Part shown: piece after piece, positions 1 to 6,651 of the stretch
Position numbering within the stretch: the stretch's first letter is position 1
How the letters are laid out: every line of letters starts with the position of its first letter
NCBI GenBank assembly: GCA_023129805.1
Contig: JAGMBK010000039.1
Span: 1-13,861 of the forward strand
From: Candidatus Zixiibacteriota bacterium
Lineage (GTDB): Bacteria > Zixibacteria > MSB-5A5 > SM1-73
Reading direction: 5' to 3'
DNA length: 13,861 bases
The notes under the pieces: model-generated
The model's database searches: none
Seen by the model: only the letters and a program-made list of their open reading frames with translations
What the model was told of the DNA's origin: nothing
Program-made: the position numbers and the translations under genes

Positions 1-1113
1 TTCGAGCAGATGACCAAAGTTTTGCACTTGGACAAAGAGAAAAAATATGCCATCGTTGAGCCAGGATTGGTCACCCAGGAATTCGCCGATTATGTAGAAA
101 AATTCGGGCTTCTCTACCCACCGGATCCCGCCAGCCTGAAGTTTTCCACATTAGGAGGAAACGTAGCTGAGTGTGCTGGAGGGCTGAAAGGACGAAAATA
201 TGGCGTGACCAAAAACTATGTTTTAGGGGTGGAAGCGGTGCTGGTGAATGGAGAAATCATTAGAACCGGTATCCTGGATGAGCAGAACGGAAACTCGTAT
301 GATCTGGAATCGCTTTTGATCGGATCCGAGGGAACTTTGGCTTTGGTCACAAAGATAGCCTTCCGGCTAATGGATAAACCCGAATATGAGAAGACGGTTT
401 TAGCCACTTTTGACCAGATGGAGGATGCCGCTCGTGTGGTGGCGGCCATAACCACATCCGGGATGATCCCCTCTGTCTTAGAATTCATCGACGGAGATAC
501 TCTGCAGTGCGTGTTAGAATATGTAAAACTGGACAACATTGAGAAATCTGAGGCAGTGCTTTTAATCGAGGTGGACGGAAACAACAAAGAGGAGGTGGAT
601 CAAGAATTTGAAGAGGTGCTGAATATATGTAAGGAGAAAAAGTCAAAAACTCTGCAAATTGCTCAGATCCAGGAAGACAAGGATAATTTGTGGAAGCTGC
701 GGAGATCCATCGGCGCCTCACTTTTGAAGGTCGCACCCACCAAGGTTAACGAGGATATTTGTGTCCCCGCCAGCAAATTACCCGCCATGATAGAGAAGAT
801 AAAAGAGATATCAAAGAAACATCAGGTAAGGATAAATAACTTCGGTCATGCAGGAGATGGTAACCTGCACGTCACCTTTATGTGCGATTCCCGAAACACC
901 GAGCAGATGGAGAGGGTGGAGAAAGCCGTGGACGAGCTATTTGAACACACCCTGAAATTGGGAGGGACACTCTCAGGAGAACACGGAATCGGAGTAACCA
1001 AAGCGAAATATCTGGAATGGGAAGTGGGGAGGGAAGGCATCGGTATGATGAAAAAGATCAAATCCGCCTTCGATCCAGATAATATCATTAATCCAGGAAA
1101 AATCTTCTCATAA
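1..1113 (+). CDS. glcD: GlcD-family FAD-linked oxidase (glycolate oxidase / D-lactate dehydrogenase type), 5' end cut by window
   Basis: The frame is open from the first base, so the N-terminus lies outside the window; 370 residues and the stop are visible against about 460 for full-length GlcD. The visible part begins inside the PCMH-type FAD-binding domain (STLGGNVAECAGG near residues 47-59, then a KYGVTKNYVLG stretch) and runs through the FAD-oxidase C domain. The C-terminal signatures GHAGDGNLHVT (about 283-293) and GEHGIGVTKAKYL (about 326-338), with conserved histidines, are typical of GlcD and bacterial D-lactate dehydrogenases. The family oxidises 2-hydroxy acids such as glycolate or D-lactate with FAD, often with an iron-sulphur partner (GlcF/LldE-like). 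No partner gene follows here, so the substrate cannot be settled. The family assignment is secure; the symbol is less so. Confidence 0.9.
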   Translation, partial: FEQMTKVLHLDKEKKYAIVEPGLVTQEFADYVEKFGLLYPPDPASLKFSTLGGNVAECAGGLKGRKYGVTKNYVLGVEAVLVNGEIIRTGILDEQNGNSYDLESLLIGSEGTLALVTKIAFRLMDKPEYEKTVLATFDQMEDAARVVAAITTSGMIPSVLEFIDGDTLQCVLEYVKLDNIEKSEAVLLIEVDGNNKEEVDQEFEEVLNICKEKKSKTLQIAQIQEDKDNLWKLRRSIGASLLKVAPTKVNEDICVPASKLPAMIEKIKEISKKHQVRINNFGHAGDGNLHVTFMCDSRNTEQMERVEKAVDELFEHTLKLGGTLSGEHGIGVTKAKYLEWEVGREGIGMMKKIKSAFDPDNIINPGKIFS

Positions 1114-1133
1114 AATTTGAAGTGCATCAATTT

Positions 1134-1160
1134 TGTGGCAGGGTACCTTGCCCTGCCACA
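1134..1160 (+). terminator. Hairpin after glcD, possible terminator
   Basis: A perfect 10-bp stem (TGTGGCAGGG, 1134-1143, with CCCTGCCACA, 1151-1160) has a 7-base loop and is followed three bases later by five Ts (1164-1168). It starts 20 bases after the glcD stop, which suits a Rho-independent terminator. It sits beside other palindromic repeats, so it could equally be one of these that has taken on a terminator role. Confidence 0.5.
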
Positions 1161-1166
1161 TAGTTT

Positions 1167-1196
1167 TTGGTCGAGGGTGGGGGCACCCTCGACCAA
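1167..1196. repeat. 13-bp perfect palindrome
   Basis: TTGGTCGAGGGTG (1167-1179) pairs perfectly with CACCCTCGACCAA (1184-1196) around a GGGG loop. There is no T-tract after it. It is the strongest simple hairpin in the window, and its TTGGTC/GACCAA end is shared with the hairpin at 10003-10023, which suggests a dispersed repeat family. Confidence 0.7.
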
Positions 1197-1210
1197 CGAG
1201 TAGAAGACCC

Positions 1211-1292
1211 TTCACTTCGTTCAGGGTGACAGTGCTCGTGTCATTCTGGGCCCCGCCAGCGGCGGGGATGCTTCGCTTCGCTCAGCATGACA
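1211..1292. repeat. Composite dispersed repeat with paired CTTCG-TCAG-TGACA units
   Basis: Two direct copies, CTTCGTTCAGGGTGACA (1215-1231) and CTTCGCTCAGCATGACA (1276-1292), match at 14 of 17 positions. TGTCATTCTG (1239-1248) is the near-complement (9 of 10) of the end of the second copy, and a CCCCGCC/GGCGGGG hairpin (1251-1267) lies between. The unit resembles short repeats scattered through many uncultured-bacterium assemblies. No coding potential is visible. Confidence 0.6.
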
Positions 1293-1339
1293 ACCGTCTT
1301 TTCGCTTAAGGTGAGTGTTCTTCACCTACCGCTTTTTCT

Positions 1340-1362
1340 CGTTGCTGAGGAACACCAACTGG
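1340..1362. repeat. Short repeat, diverged copy of the hairpin at 10035-10057
   Basis: The 23 bases from 1340 match those from 10035 at 20 positions (CGTTGCTGAGGAACACCAAC against CGTTGGTGAGAAACACCAAC). The left copy has lost perfect pairing while the right copy keeps a 10-bp stem. The rest of 1293-1467 shows only the AGGTGA/TCACCT hairpin near 1311-1328 and no gene. Confidence 0.55.
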
Positions 1363-1467
1363 GGGGATAATTTTAGTTTGAGCAAGAAATGACGATATTA
1401 AGAGTGTCCCCACCTCAGCACATTGACAATTCAAGTAACTATTTCACTCTATATAGAAAGCTTAAAG

Positions 1468-2412
1468 ATGAAACAAAAGATCAAAGTGGGATTGGCGCTC
1501 GGTGGTGGTGGAGCACGGGGCCTGGTTCATATCGGGGTATTGAAGGCGTTAGAGGAGGAAAAAATCCCCATCGACGCCATCGCCGGAACCAGCATGGGTG
1601 CTGTGGTGGGCGGAGCCTATGCTCAAATGGGTGATACCCGCGAGTTGATCCTCATGGCTCATGATTTGATAGATCAATTTGATCTGAAAAGCGGGTGGAT
1701 GAAATTCCTCTGTGATGAGCGCGAGAAGAACAAGGAGAAAAAGGAGAGTCTTTTAAAGGAGTTGGGTTATTTTGTTCGCAGGCGACTGATCTACGTTGTG
1801 GGGGCAAGCAGAATCTCTCTGGAGCCTCAAGAGAAGTTGATGGATCCCCTGAGGACGGCGCTGAAAGATGAGCCTATCGAGAAAGCAAAAATCCCCTTTG
1901 CAGCAGTTGCCATCGATTTAGTCTCCGGCAGGGAGGTGGTGTTTAAAAAAGGATCCATGATAGAGGCTCTCTACGCCAGCTCCAGCATTGAGGGAATCTT
2001 CCCTCCTCTGCGCATTGACAACCAACTTTTATCTGATGGAGGGGTTACCTCATTGGTGCCGGTGGATGCGGTGAGGGAGCTGGGCGTCAATTTTGTGATC
2101 GGGGTGAGCATTCCAGAATCCGTCAGGCAGGAAACTAAATTTACCAGCGGAATCGAGGTTGTCCTGAGGGCAGATGCCCTCACCCGGGAGAAGCTGAACA
2201 AACTCATGCTAAAGGAGTGTGACGTGGTGGTTACCCCGGAGGTGAGAGCTATACACTGGGCGAACTTCGGAAAAGTGGACGAATGTATCCAGAAGGGATA
2301 TGAAGCCACCAAAAGCAAGATCAAAGAGATAGATGACAAAATGGAGAAAAGAAAAAGCCTCTTCAATAAAGTCAGGAAGCGTTTAGCCCGAGCAATTGCT
2401 GGAAAAGAATGA
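1468..2412 (+). CDS. Patatin-like phospholipase, RssA/YlbK type
   Basis: This 314-residue protein has the complete patatin catalytic set: a glycine-rich oxyanion loop GGGGARG (residues 12-18), the nucleophile elbow GTSMG (40-44, Ser42), and the DGG motif carrying the second dyad residue (Asp190). Patatin-family serine hydrolases cleave acyl groups from phospholipids or other lipids. This short bacterial form has no visible signal peptide or porin domain, so a cytoplasmic enzyme is likely. I chose the ATG at 1468, which gives the usual few residues before the glycine loop; a TTG at 1423 would add 15 unconserved residues. The ribosome site is weak (GAAAG, 1456-1460). The C-terminus is Lys/Arg-rich. 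The stop overlaps the next start as ATGA, suggesting coupling. The in vivo lipid substrate is unknown. Confidence 0.88.
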   Translation: MKQKIKVGLALGGGGARGLVHIGVLKALEEEKIPIDAIAGTSMGAVVGGAYAQMGDTRELILMAHDLIDQFDLKSGWMKFLCDEREKNKEKKESLLKELGYFVRRRLIYVVGASRISLEPQEKLMDPLRTALKDEPIEKAKIPFAAVAIDLVSGREVVFKKGSMIEALYASSSIEGIFPPLRIDNQLLSDGGVTSLVPVDAVRELGVNFVIGVSIPESVRQETKFTSGIEVVLRADALTREKLNKLMLKECDVVVTPEVRAIHWANFGKVDECIQKGYEATKSKIKEIDDKMEKRKSLFNKVRKRLARAIAGKE

Positions 2413-3083
2413 AAAGTATCTCTCTTCTCTTTCGCTTTCCTCGGTCCTATGAACTTCCCTGCAATTTGAACCCGAAAGGTTGTGACAACAAAAAACTGCG
2501 GCACCACAATTTATTAGTATCGTGTAGAGGAGGGTCTACAGGAAGTCAAATGAGATCCATAGGAAGGATCGCTCAAAAGCTGAACTCCTTTCTAAATGTC
2601 CCCCTGATGAACGACGGGAACATAGTGGGAATGATTAACGTCAGCAGTCACAGGGACAGGTTCTTCAGCCCGGATGACATCCGGCTTATCTATACCATTG
2701 TCAGTCAGGTGCCTTCAGCCACTCAGAGACTTAATGAGATTAGGGCGGCAGAGCGGAGCAGGATGGATAAGCTGGCAGAGGGCATACTCGAAGGGGCGAT
2801 AATAATTGATGAAAATTTCGAGGTGGTGTTGGTAAATGGCATCACTCGAAAGATTTTAAGGATAGAAAACTCAGATGTTGAAACTATCCAGAACACATTA
2901 GGTTTAGATCTAAAGAGATTCAAGGCACCGTCGGAGAAGGGAACCCTGGATTTAGTGGCAAAAGAAGTAAATATATATTCCGAAACTTATGAGATCACTG
3001 CTTCCATCATAAGAGGAACTGCCGCCGTTTTTATGGGTTTTGTGATTTCTATTCGCAAATCAACGAAACGAATACAAGATTAA
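2409..3083 (+). CDS. Truncated GAF-PAS sensor fragment lacking an output domain
   Basis: This 224-residue frame starts on the ATGA overlap with the patatin gene. Residues about 60-107 (VPLMNDGNIVGMINVSSH onward) look like only the C-terminal half of a GAF domain, followed by a short helical linker and a complete PAS fold at about 116-215 (EGAIIIDENFEVVLVNG). It stops just where a histidine kinase or other output domain would normally begin. The first 47 residues look unlike any domain, so a second start at 2550 behind GGAAG (2541-2545) is credible. Either this is a free-standing sensor regulator, or, more likely, a remnant of a GAF-PAS histidine kinase cut at both ends. I find no kinase sequence in 3084-3211. 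Ligand and partner cannot be inferred. Confidence 0.6.
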   Translation: MKSISLLFRFPRSYELPCNLNPKGCDNKKLRHHNLLVSCRGGSTGSQMRSIGRIAQKLNSFLNVPLMNDGNIVGMINVSSHRDRFFSPDDIRLIYTIVSQVPSATQRLNEIRAAERSRMDKLAEGILEGAIIIDENFEVVLVNGITRKILRIENSDVETIQNTLGLDLKRFKAPSEKGTLDLVAKEVNIYSETYEITASIIRGTAAVFMGFVISIRKSTKRIQD

Positions 3084-3211
3084 CTTAAAATAAGGAGACG
3101 CGGTCTTAGGCTCTTTCAGAGCAAGTCGTGCAGAAAATTGGCAAATGTGGAAGATCAATGTTTTGTGGTAACGATGAGACGGTGGCAAATGAGAACGAGA
3201 AACCCCACCAG

Positions 3212-3937
3212 CTATGCATAACTTTCCAGATAGAACTTCCCTTCCCATAACCTTCCATAGGTGAAATGACAAAATAAGTCTCCTGAGTTTAGATATATCC
3301 CTCCACTCAAATCACACAAGATTGGGACATGAGTGTGGGCTAAAATCACCGCATCGAAGCCCTGCTTAATCTTTTCGGCAGCAAAATTCTTGTAATCCTC
3401 CAGATAGCTTTTATCTCGCTTTTGAACCTGGCTTCGACTCCTTTGGGCAACAAACTTCGCCAGAGGATAGCTGATGCCGGGAGGAATCTGCCGGTAAAGG
3501 AAAATGTTTATCCTATTTCTAAGAATCCTTTTTAAGATCCTGTATCCCAGATCCATTTTTGCCAGCCCATCCCCATGGCTGATAAAAATCCTTTTCCCTT
3601 GATGAACCACATCTATGGATTGCTTAAAGATGGGGATACCAATGTGCTTGGGCAGGAAATCTCCTAACCAGAAATCATGGTTTCCCACCAGGTAATTTAT
3701 CTTTATTCCGCAATCTACCAGTTGCTTCAACTTGGTCAAAACCTTGAAATGATCCTTGGGGATGACACTTTTATACTCGAACCAGAATTCAAACATATCC
3801 CCCACCAAGTATAGAAATTCCCCCTCCTCCTTCACTCTGTCAAGCAAAAAGATAAGCTTTTCTTCTTTGAGCTTTTCTTTGTCTTCCTCTTCTGCTCCCA
3901 GATGAGCATCTGAGAGAAAAAAGACAGCCTTGGACAT
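3212..3937 (-). CDS. lpxH: LpxH-like UDP-2,3-diacylglucosamine hydrolase (calcineurin-type metallophosphoesterase)
   Basis: The 241-residue protein carries all five metallophosphoesterase blocks in order: SDAHLG (9-14), GDMFEFW (46-52), GNHDFW (85-90), SHGDG (120-124) and AHTHVP (200-205), giving the Asp/His/Asn set for a two-metal centre. The GDxFExW form, the length and the spacing fit the LpxH family, which removes UMP from UDP-2,3-diacylglucosamine in lipid A synthesis at the inner face of the cytoplasmic membrane. That would imply a Gram-negative envelope. The gene stands alone on this strand; no other lpx gene is in the window, so a related phosphoesterase with another substrate is possible. 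The ATG at 3937 has no clear Shine-Dalgarno sequence (a T-run precedes it). Confidence 0.8.
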   Translation of the reverse strand: MSKAVFFLSDAHLGAEEEDKEKLKEEKLIFLLDRVKEEGEFLYLVGDMFEFWFEYKSVIPKDHFKVLTKLKQLVDCGIKINYLVGNHDFWLGDFLPKHIGIPIFKQSIDVVHQGKRIFISHGDGLAKMDLGYRILKRILRNRINIFLYRQIPPGISYPLAKFVAQRSRSQVQKRDKSYLEDYKNFAAEKIKQGFDAVILAHTHVPILCDLSGGIYLNSGDLFCHFTYGRLWEGKFYLESYA

Positions 3938-4021
3938 GGGAAAAAAATTGTGGATTTGAGCAGAAAAGTCAAGCTAAAAGCAACTTGGGAATTTAAATTC
4001 TCCTGTGTAAATTTGGGAAAT

Positions 4022-4121
4022 TAATACAAACGCACGAAAATTCGTATGAATTCATACGAATTCCCTCTCCCCACGGGGGAGAGGAGGAAGCTTCGTATCA
4101 GAAAAGAATGCGTTTGTATTA
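4022..4121. mobile_element. 100-bp MITE-like nested palindrome
   Basis: Perfect 13-bp terminal inverted repeats, TAATACAAACGCA (4022-4034) and TGCGTTTGTATTA (4109-4121), bound a non-coding stretch. Inside are a perfect 24-bp palindrome (4039-4062, centred on GAATTC) and a 9-bp hairpin CCTCTCCCC/GGGGAGAGG (4064-4084). The ends read TA...TA, which would fit a TA target duplication of IS630/Tc1-type elements, but no longer flanking duplication is visible and no transposase is present. The size and structure suit a non-autonomous element; the assignment is inferred from structure alone. Confidence 0.5.
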
Positions 4122-4123
4122 GT

Positions 4124-4137
4124 AGGAGATATCTCCT
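4124..4137. repeat. 14-bp perfect palindrome
   Basis: AGGAGATATCTCCT is fully self-complementary without a loop and lies three bases beyond the MITE-like element. It could be an operator half-site pair or part of a larger repeat unit. No function can be assigned. Confidence 0.4.
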
Positions 4138-4204
4138 CAAGAGGTTTTCCGCAGGATCCATAGGACCGGTCAAGCTAAAGGAACTTTTGAAAAGTCAGGG
4201 TTGG

Positions 4205-4280
4205 GACAGGGGCACCTCGTGCTGAGCGCTCGGTCCTTCGACAGTGAGCTCAGGACGAACTGTGCGAAGCAAGCCCTGTC
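4205..4280. repeat. Dispersed palindromic repeat, same family as the insert in the EcfA gene
   Basis: Outer arms GACAGGG (4205-4211) and CCCTGTC (4274-4280) enclose GCAC/GTGC and GTCCT/AGGAC pairings. The core GTCCTTCGAC...CTCAGGAC (4233-4256) is the reverse-complement relative of the core at 5331-5352 inside the EcfA reading frame. The remainder of 3938-4411 holds no gene that I can support. Confidence 0.55.
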
Positions 4281-4411
4281 TCTACATAAAAATTCTCCAT
4301 AAAATAGCTTTTTCAACAAGCCCTAAAGCTTGGCAGTCCTGAAAAACCTTTCCTCACTTGATTTTTCAGAGCTCTCACAATTTACTTGATACATCCTGTC
4401 TTCATATTCAT

Positions 4412-4440
4412 TTGACAAAGGTTTTTCCTACCTCTATATT
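4412..4440 (+). promoter_or_regulatory. Near-consensus sigma-70 promoter for ecfA1A2
   Basis: TTGACA (4412-4417) and TATATT (4435-4440) are separated by exactly 17 bases, matching the -35 perfectly and the -10 at five of six positions. A start of transcription about seven bases downstream would fall at 4446-4448, on the chosen GTG codon at 4448. The mRNA would then be leaderless or nearly so. The position was read directly; activity is inferred. Confidence 0.75.
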
Positions 4441-4447
4441 CCTCATT

Positions 4448-6253
4448 GTGATAGAACTTAATCGGGTTTCATACCAGTACAGACTTGATGAAAAAAGATC
4501 TGTCTTAGCCTTAGATAATGTCAGCCTGCAACTGAAGGAGGGGGAATCTGTTGCCATCATAGGCTCCAACGGATCGGGTAAAACCACCTTAGCCAAACTT
4601 TTGAATGCACTAATTCTGCCTGAGACCGGAAAGGTTCAGGTGGACGGTTTAAACACCCAAGACAAAAATTCACAAAAGTTGATTCGCCAGAAAGTAGGAA
4701 TGGTCTTTCAAAACCCGGACAATCAGATAATCTCCACCTCGGTGGAAAGAGAAATAGCATTCGGCTTGGAGAATTTAGCTTTGCCTTACCAGCAAATGAA
4801 AATAAGGGTGGAGTGGGCGCTGGAGTATTTCCATCTGAGGAGATATAGAAACCATCCTCCGCATAAATTATCCGGTGGAGAAAAGCAAAGGGTGGCTTTA
4901 GCCGCGGTCCTTTCCATGCAACCCCAATATCTGATTTTAGATGAGCCTACCTCCCTTCTGGATCCACAGGGGAAAAGAGAAGTGCTTTCGCTGATTCAAA
5001 CATTATCTGAAGAAAAAAACGTGACGGTTATTCACATTACTCAGTTTCCGGAGGAAGCGGTAATTGCAGATAGAGTTCTGGTAATGCACCAAGGGAAGAT
5101 AATGCTGGACGGTCCTCCCGTAGAGATATTCAAACAAAAAGAAAAACTGGAAAAGATCGGTCTTGGGGTGCCCTTTGCGATAAAGATAGCATCTGCACTG
5201 AAACAAAAAGGATGGCTTTCATTAGAGGAATGTCTGACCTTAGATGATCTGGTGAATGAGATTGGAAAAAATGTAGGAAGCTGCAAGATGAAATTGAGAG
5301 ATGTAGCGGCGGTCAGCGGTCGGCCGACTTGTCCTGAGCGAAGTCGAAGGACGGCGGACGGCGGACCGACGACGACTGCCCACCCATCCCTCCAAATTTC
5401 ACTGAATGAGGCAAGCTATCTTTACGATCAGGGATTACCAACTGCGAGAAAGGCGCTAAATGGGATAAACCTGCAGATAAAAAAAGGGAAGTTTGTTGGT
5501 TTGATCGGACCAACCGGATCAGGAAAGAGCACCCTGGTTCAGCATTTAAACGGGCTTCTTTTTCCCACCTCCGGAGAAGTATGGATTGAAGGAGAGAATT
5601 TAAAGAATAAGAATGTTGATTTAAAGAAGATCAGGCAGAAAGTAGGGCTGGTGTTTCAATTTCCGGAATTGCAGTTGTTTGAGGAGACTGTGTATAACGA
5701 CATCGCTTTTGGTCCAAAGAATTTAGAGCTTTCGGAGGAGGAGATAGACAGCCGGGTGAGAGAATCGATGCAGAAGGTGGGGCTGGATTTTGACCAATTC
5801 GCTCTCCGCTCCCCTTTTTCCCTAAGCGGTGGGGAGCAAAGAAAAGTAGCTATCGCCGGAATACTGGCATTAAAACCTGAGATCTTGATTCTGGATGAAC
5901 CCACCTGTGGTCTGGATAGCAAAAGCACAGGTGAGATAAAAAAGCTTCTTAAGGAATTGAATTCCGCAGGGGTGACCATAATCTTGATCTCCCACAATAT
6001 GGATTTGATCGCCCAACTGGCGCAAAAGATCATCCTGTTAGATCAGGGAAGATTGCTTACCTTCTGTGACAAAGAGGAATTCTTCAAAGATATCAACAGG
6101 ATAAAAGCTGTGGGTCTTGATCTTCCCCAGGTTGTGGAGCTGACCTGGAAGTTGAGAGAAAAAGGGATCAAAATCGAACAGCAAGTCTTTACGGAAGAGG
6201 AGTTATTGGCGTTTTTTGGAAAGCTTTGTTCGTCACGGACGCCTCGTCCGTGA
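4448..6253 (+). CDS. Fused energy-coupling factor ATPase, EcfA1-EcfA2 in one chain
   Basis: Two complete ABC ATPase domains lie in a 601-residue chain. Domain 1 has Walker A GSNGSGKTT (39-47), Q-loop VFQNPDNQ, signature LSGGEKQR (about 141-148) and Walker B LILDEPTS. Domain 2 has GPTGSGKST (about 353-361), VFQFPELQLFEETV, LSGGEQRK and LILDEPTCGLD. NPDNQ is typical of EcfA1 and FPELQLFE of EcfA2, so this should be the ATPase pair of an ECF vitamin or metal importer at the cytoplasmic membrane. No EcfT or S-component gene adjoins it. The GTG at 4448 gives the standard VIELNRVSYQY opening; a TTG at 4358 would add 30 unconserved residues and lies upstream of the promoter. The interdomain linker (about 287-311) and the last residues are encoded by palindromic repeats. 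The substrate is unknown. Confidence 0.88.
   Translation: MIELNRVSYQYRLDEKRSVLALDNVSLQLKEGESVAIIGSNGSGKTTLAKLLNALILPETGKVQVDGLNTQDKNSQKLIRQKVGMVFQNPDNQIISTSVEREIAFGLENLALPYQQMKIRVEWALEYFHLRRYRNHPPHKLSGGEKQRVALAAVLSMQPQYLILDEPTSLLDPQGKREVLSLIQTLSEEKNVTVIHITQFPEEAVIADRVLVMHQGKIMLDGPPVEIFKQKEKLEKIGLGVPFAIKIASALKQKGWLSLEECLTLDDLVNEIGKNVGSCKMKLRDVAAVSGRPTCPERSRRTADGGPTTTAHPSLQISLNEASYLYDQGLPTARKALNGINLQIKKGKFVGLIGPTGSGKSTLVQHLNGLLFPTSGEVWIEGENLKNKNVDLKKIRQKVGLVFQFPELQLFEETVYNDIAFGPKNLELSEEEIDSRVRESMQKVGLDFDQFALRSPFSLSGGEQRKVAIAGILALKPEILILDEPTCGLDSKSTGEIKKLLKELNSAGVTIILISHNMDLIAQLAQKIILLDQGRLLTFCDKEEFFKDINRIKAVGLDLPQVVELTWKLREKGIKIEQQVFTEEELLAFFGKLCSSRTPRP
5306..5380. repeat. Palindromic repeat inserted in frame in the EcfA linker
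   Basis: The GC-rich stretch contains GTCCTGAGCGAAGTCGAAGG (5331-5350), the reverse complement family of the intergenic repeat at 4233-4256, flanked by GGTCGGCCGAC on the left and tandem GGACGGC units ending in GGACCGAC on the right. It encodes the low-complexity stretch PTCPERSRRTADGG, unlike any ABC ATPase sequence, exactly between the two ATPase domains. The reading frame is intact across it. Confidence 0.7.
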
Positions 6254-6254
6254 C
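6232..6254. repeat. 10-bp palindrome overlapping the ecfA1A2 stop codon
   Basis: GTCACGGACG (6232-6241) pairs perfectly with CGTCCGTGAC (6245-6254) around a 3-base loop. The TGA stop (6251-6253) lies inside the right arm, so the last residues (SSRTPRP) are encoded by the palindrome. There is no T-tract after it, so it would not be a classic terminator. Confidence 0.65.
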
Positions 6255-6265
6255 CGAGATATAGA

Positions 6266-6331
6266 TGGTAACGGATTCATCCTGATCCCCCGCCAAAGGC
6301 GGGGGAGAACGGACAAGAGCGTCCGTTACCA
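6266..6331. repeat. Nested double palindrome
   Basis: Outer arms TGGTAACGGA (6266-6275) and TCCGTTACCA (6322-6331) enclose a perfect inner hairpin CCCCCGCC-AAA-GGCGGGGG (6287-6305). The inner core belongs to the same CCCCGCC-type family as 1251-1267, as if one repeat had inserted into another. Confidence 0.65.
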
Positions 6332-6364
6332 ACGAGAGGTTTTAACCATTAACCAGCTTCGTAG

Positions 6365-6425
6365 GTCGACCATGGCGAAGCCTGGTCGACAAATAGTATA
6401 TTGTCAACCACCCTGCGGGATGGTT
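6365..6425. repeat. Two adjacent hairpins
   Basis: GTCGACCA (6365-6372) pairs with TGGTCGAC (6383-6390) over a 10-base loop. AACCACCC (6406-6413) pairs with GGG-TGGTT (6417-6425) with one bulged A. Further inverted pairing exists between GTTTTAA (6339-6345) and TTAAAAC (6447-6453). I see no supported gene on either strand in 6254-6600. Confidence 0.5.
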
Positions 6426-6511
6426 AACCTACAGGTCTATGAACCATTAAAACGAGGGGGTACCTCCTCCTTCAAGATTTACCCTTCCAAAAACCTGATG
6501 ATTCCTGCAAA

Positions 6512-6539
6512 ACCTATCATCTAAGAATAAATGATAGGT
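6512..6539. repeat. 9-bp hairpin
   Basis: ACCTATCAT (6512-6520) pairs perfectly with ATGATAGGT (6531-6539) over a 10-base AT-rich loop. On the minus strand the structure overlaps the start of a 13-codon frame (6479-6520) and lies about 70 bases beyond the promoter at 6617-6644. It may be part of the leader of whatever that promoter drives. Confidence 0.45.
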
Positions 6540-6616
6540 CGAGAGGGATAGAATAAAACACCGTCTCTTCTGTCAATCAATTAGAGATTATGAGTAGAGA
6601 TTCAATTTATAGTTTT

Positions 6617-6644
6617 ATTATAATAATCTTTCTCGAAAAGTCAA
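6617..6644 (-). promoter_or_regulatory. Strong minus-strand promoter with no evident gene
   Basis: On the minus strand TTGACT (6644-6639) and a perfect TATAAT (6622-6617) are 16 bases apart in an AT-rich setting. Transcription would begin near 6610 and run left through the hairpin cluster 6539-6232 and antisense to the end of ecfA1A2. Only a 13-codon frame (6520-6479) is in reach, so a small RNA, a leader or a relic promoter are the options. Confidence 0.55.
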
Positions 6645-6651
6645 GTGTTTT

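Noticed and set aside
1423..1455. TTGACA (1423-1428) and TATATA (1450-1455) ahead of the patatin gene as a promoter
   Set aside because: The two hexamers are 21 bases apart, too far for a normal sigma-70 promoter, and no better-spaced pair was found. The -10 alone could still serve.
3084..3211. Remains of a histidine kinase after the GAF-PAS fragment
   Set aside because: I read the frames on the plus strand and found no H-box or ATPase-like residues; the stretch looks non-coding.
3938..3985. Minus-strand promoter for the lpxH-like gene (TTGACT near 3968-3973)
   Set aside because: The hexamer 17 bases downstream (AATTTT) matches the -10 consensus at only three positions.
6216..6524. A 102-codon plus-strand frame after ecfA1A2
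   Set aside because: It is encoded almost entirely by palindromic repeats and overlaps the end of the ATPase; no domain-like content.
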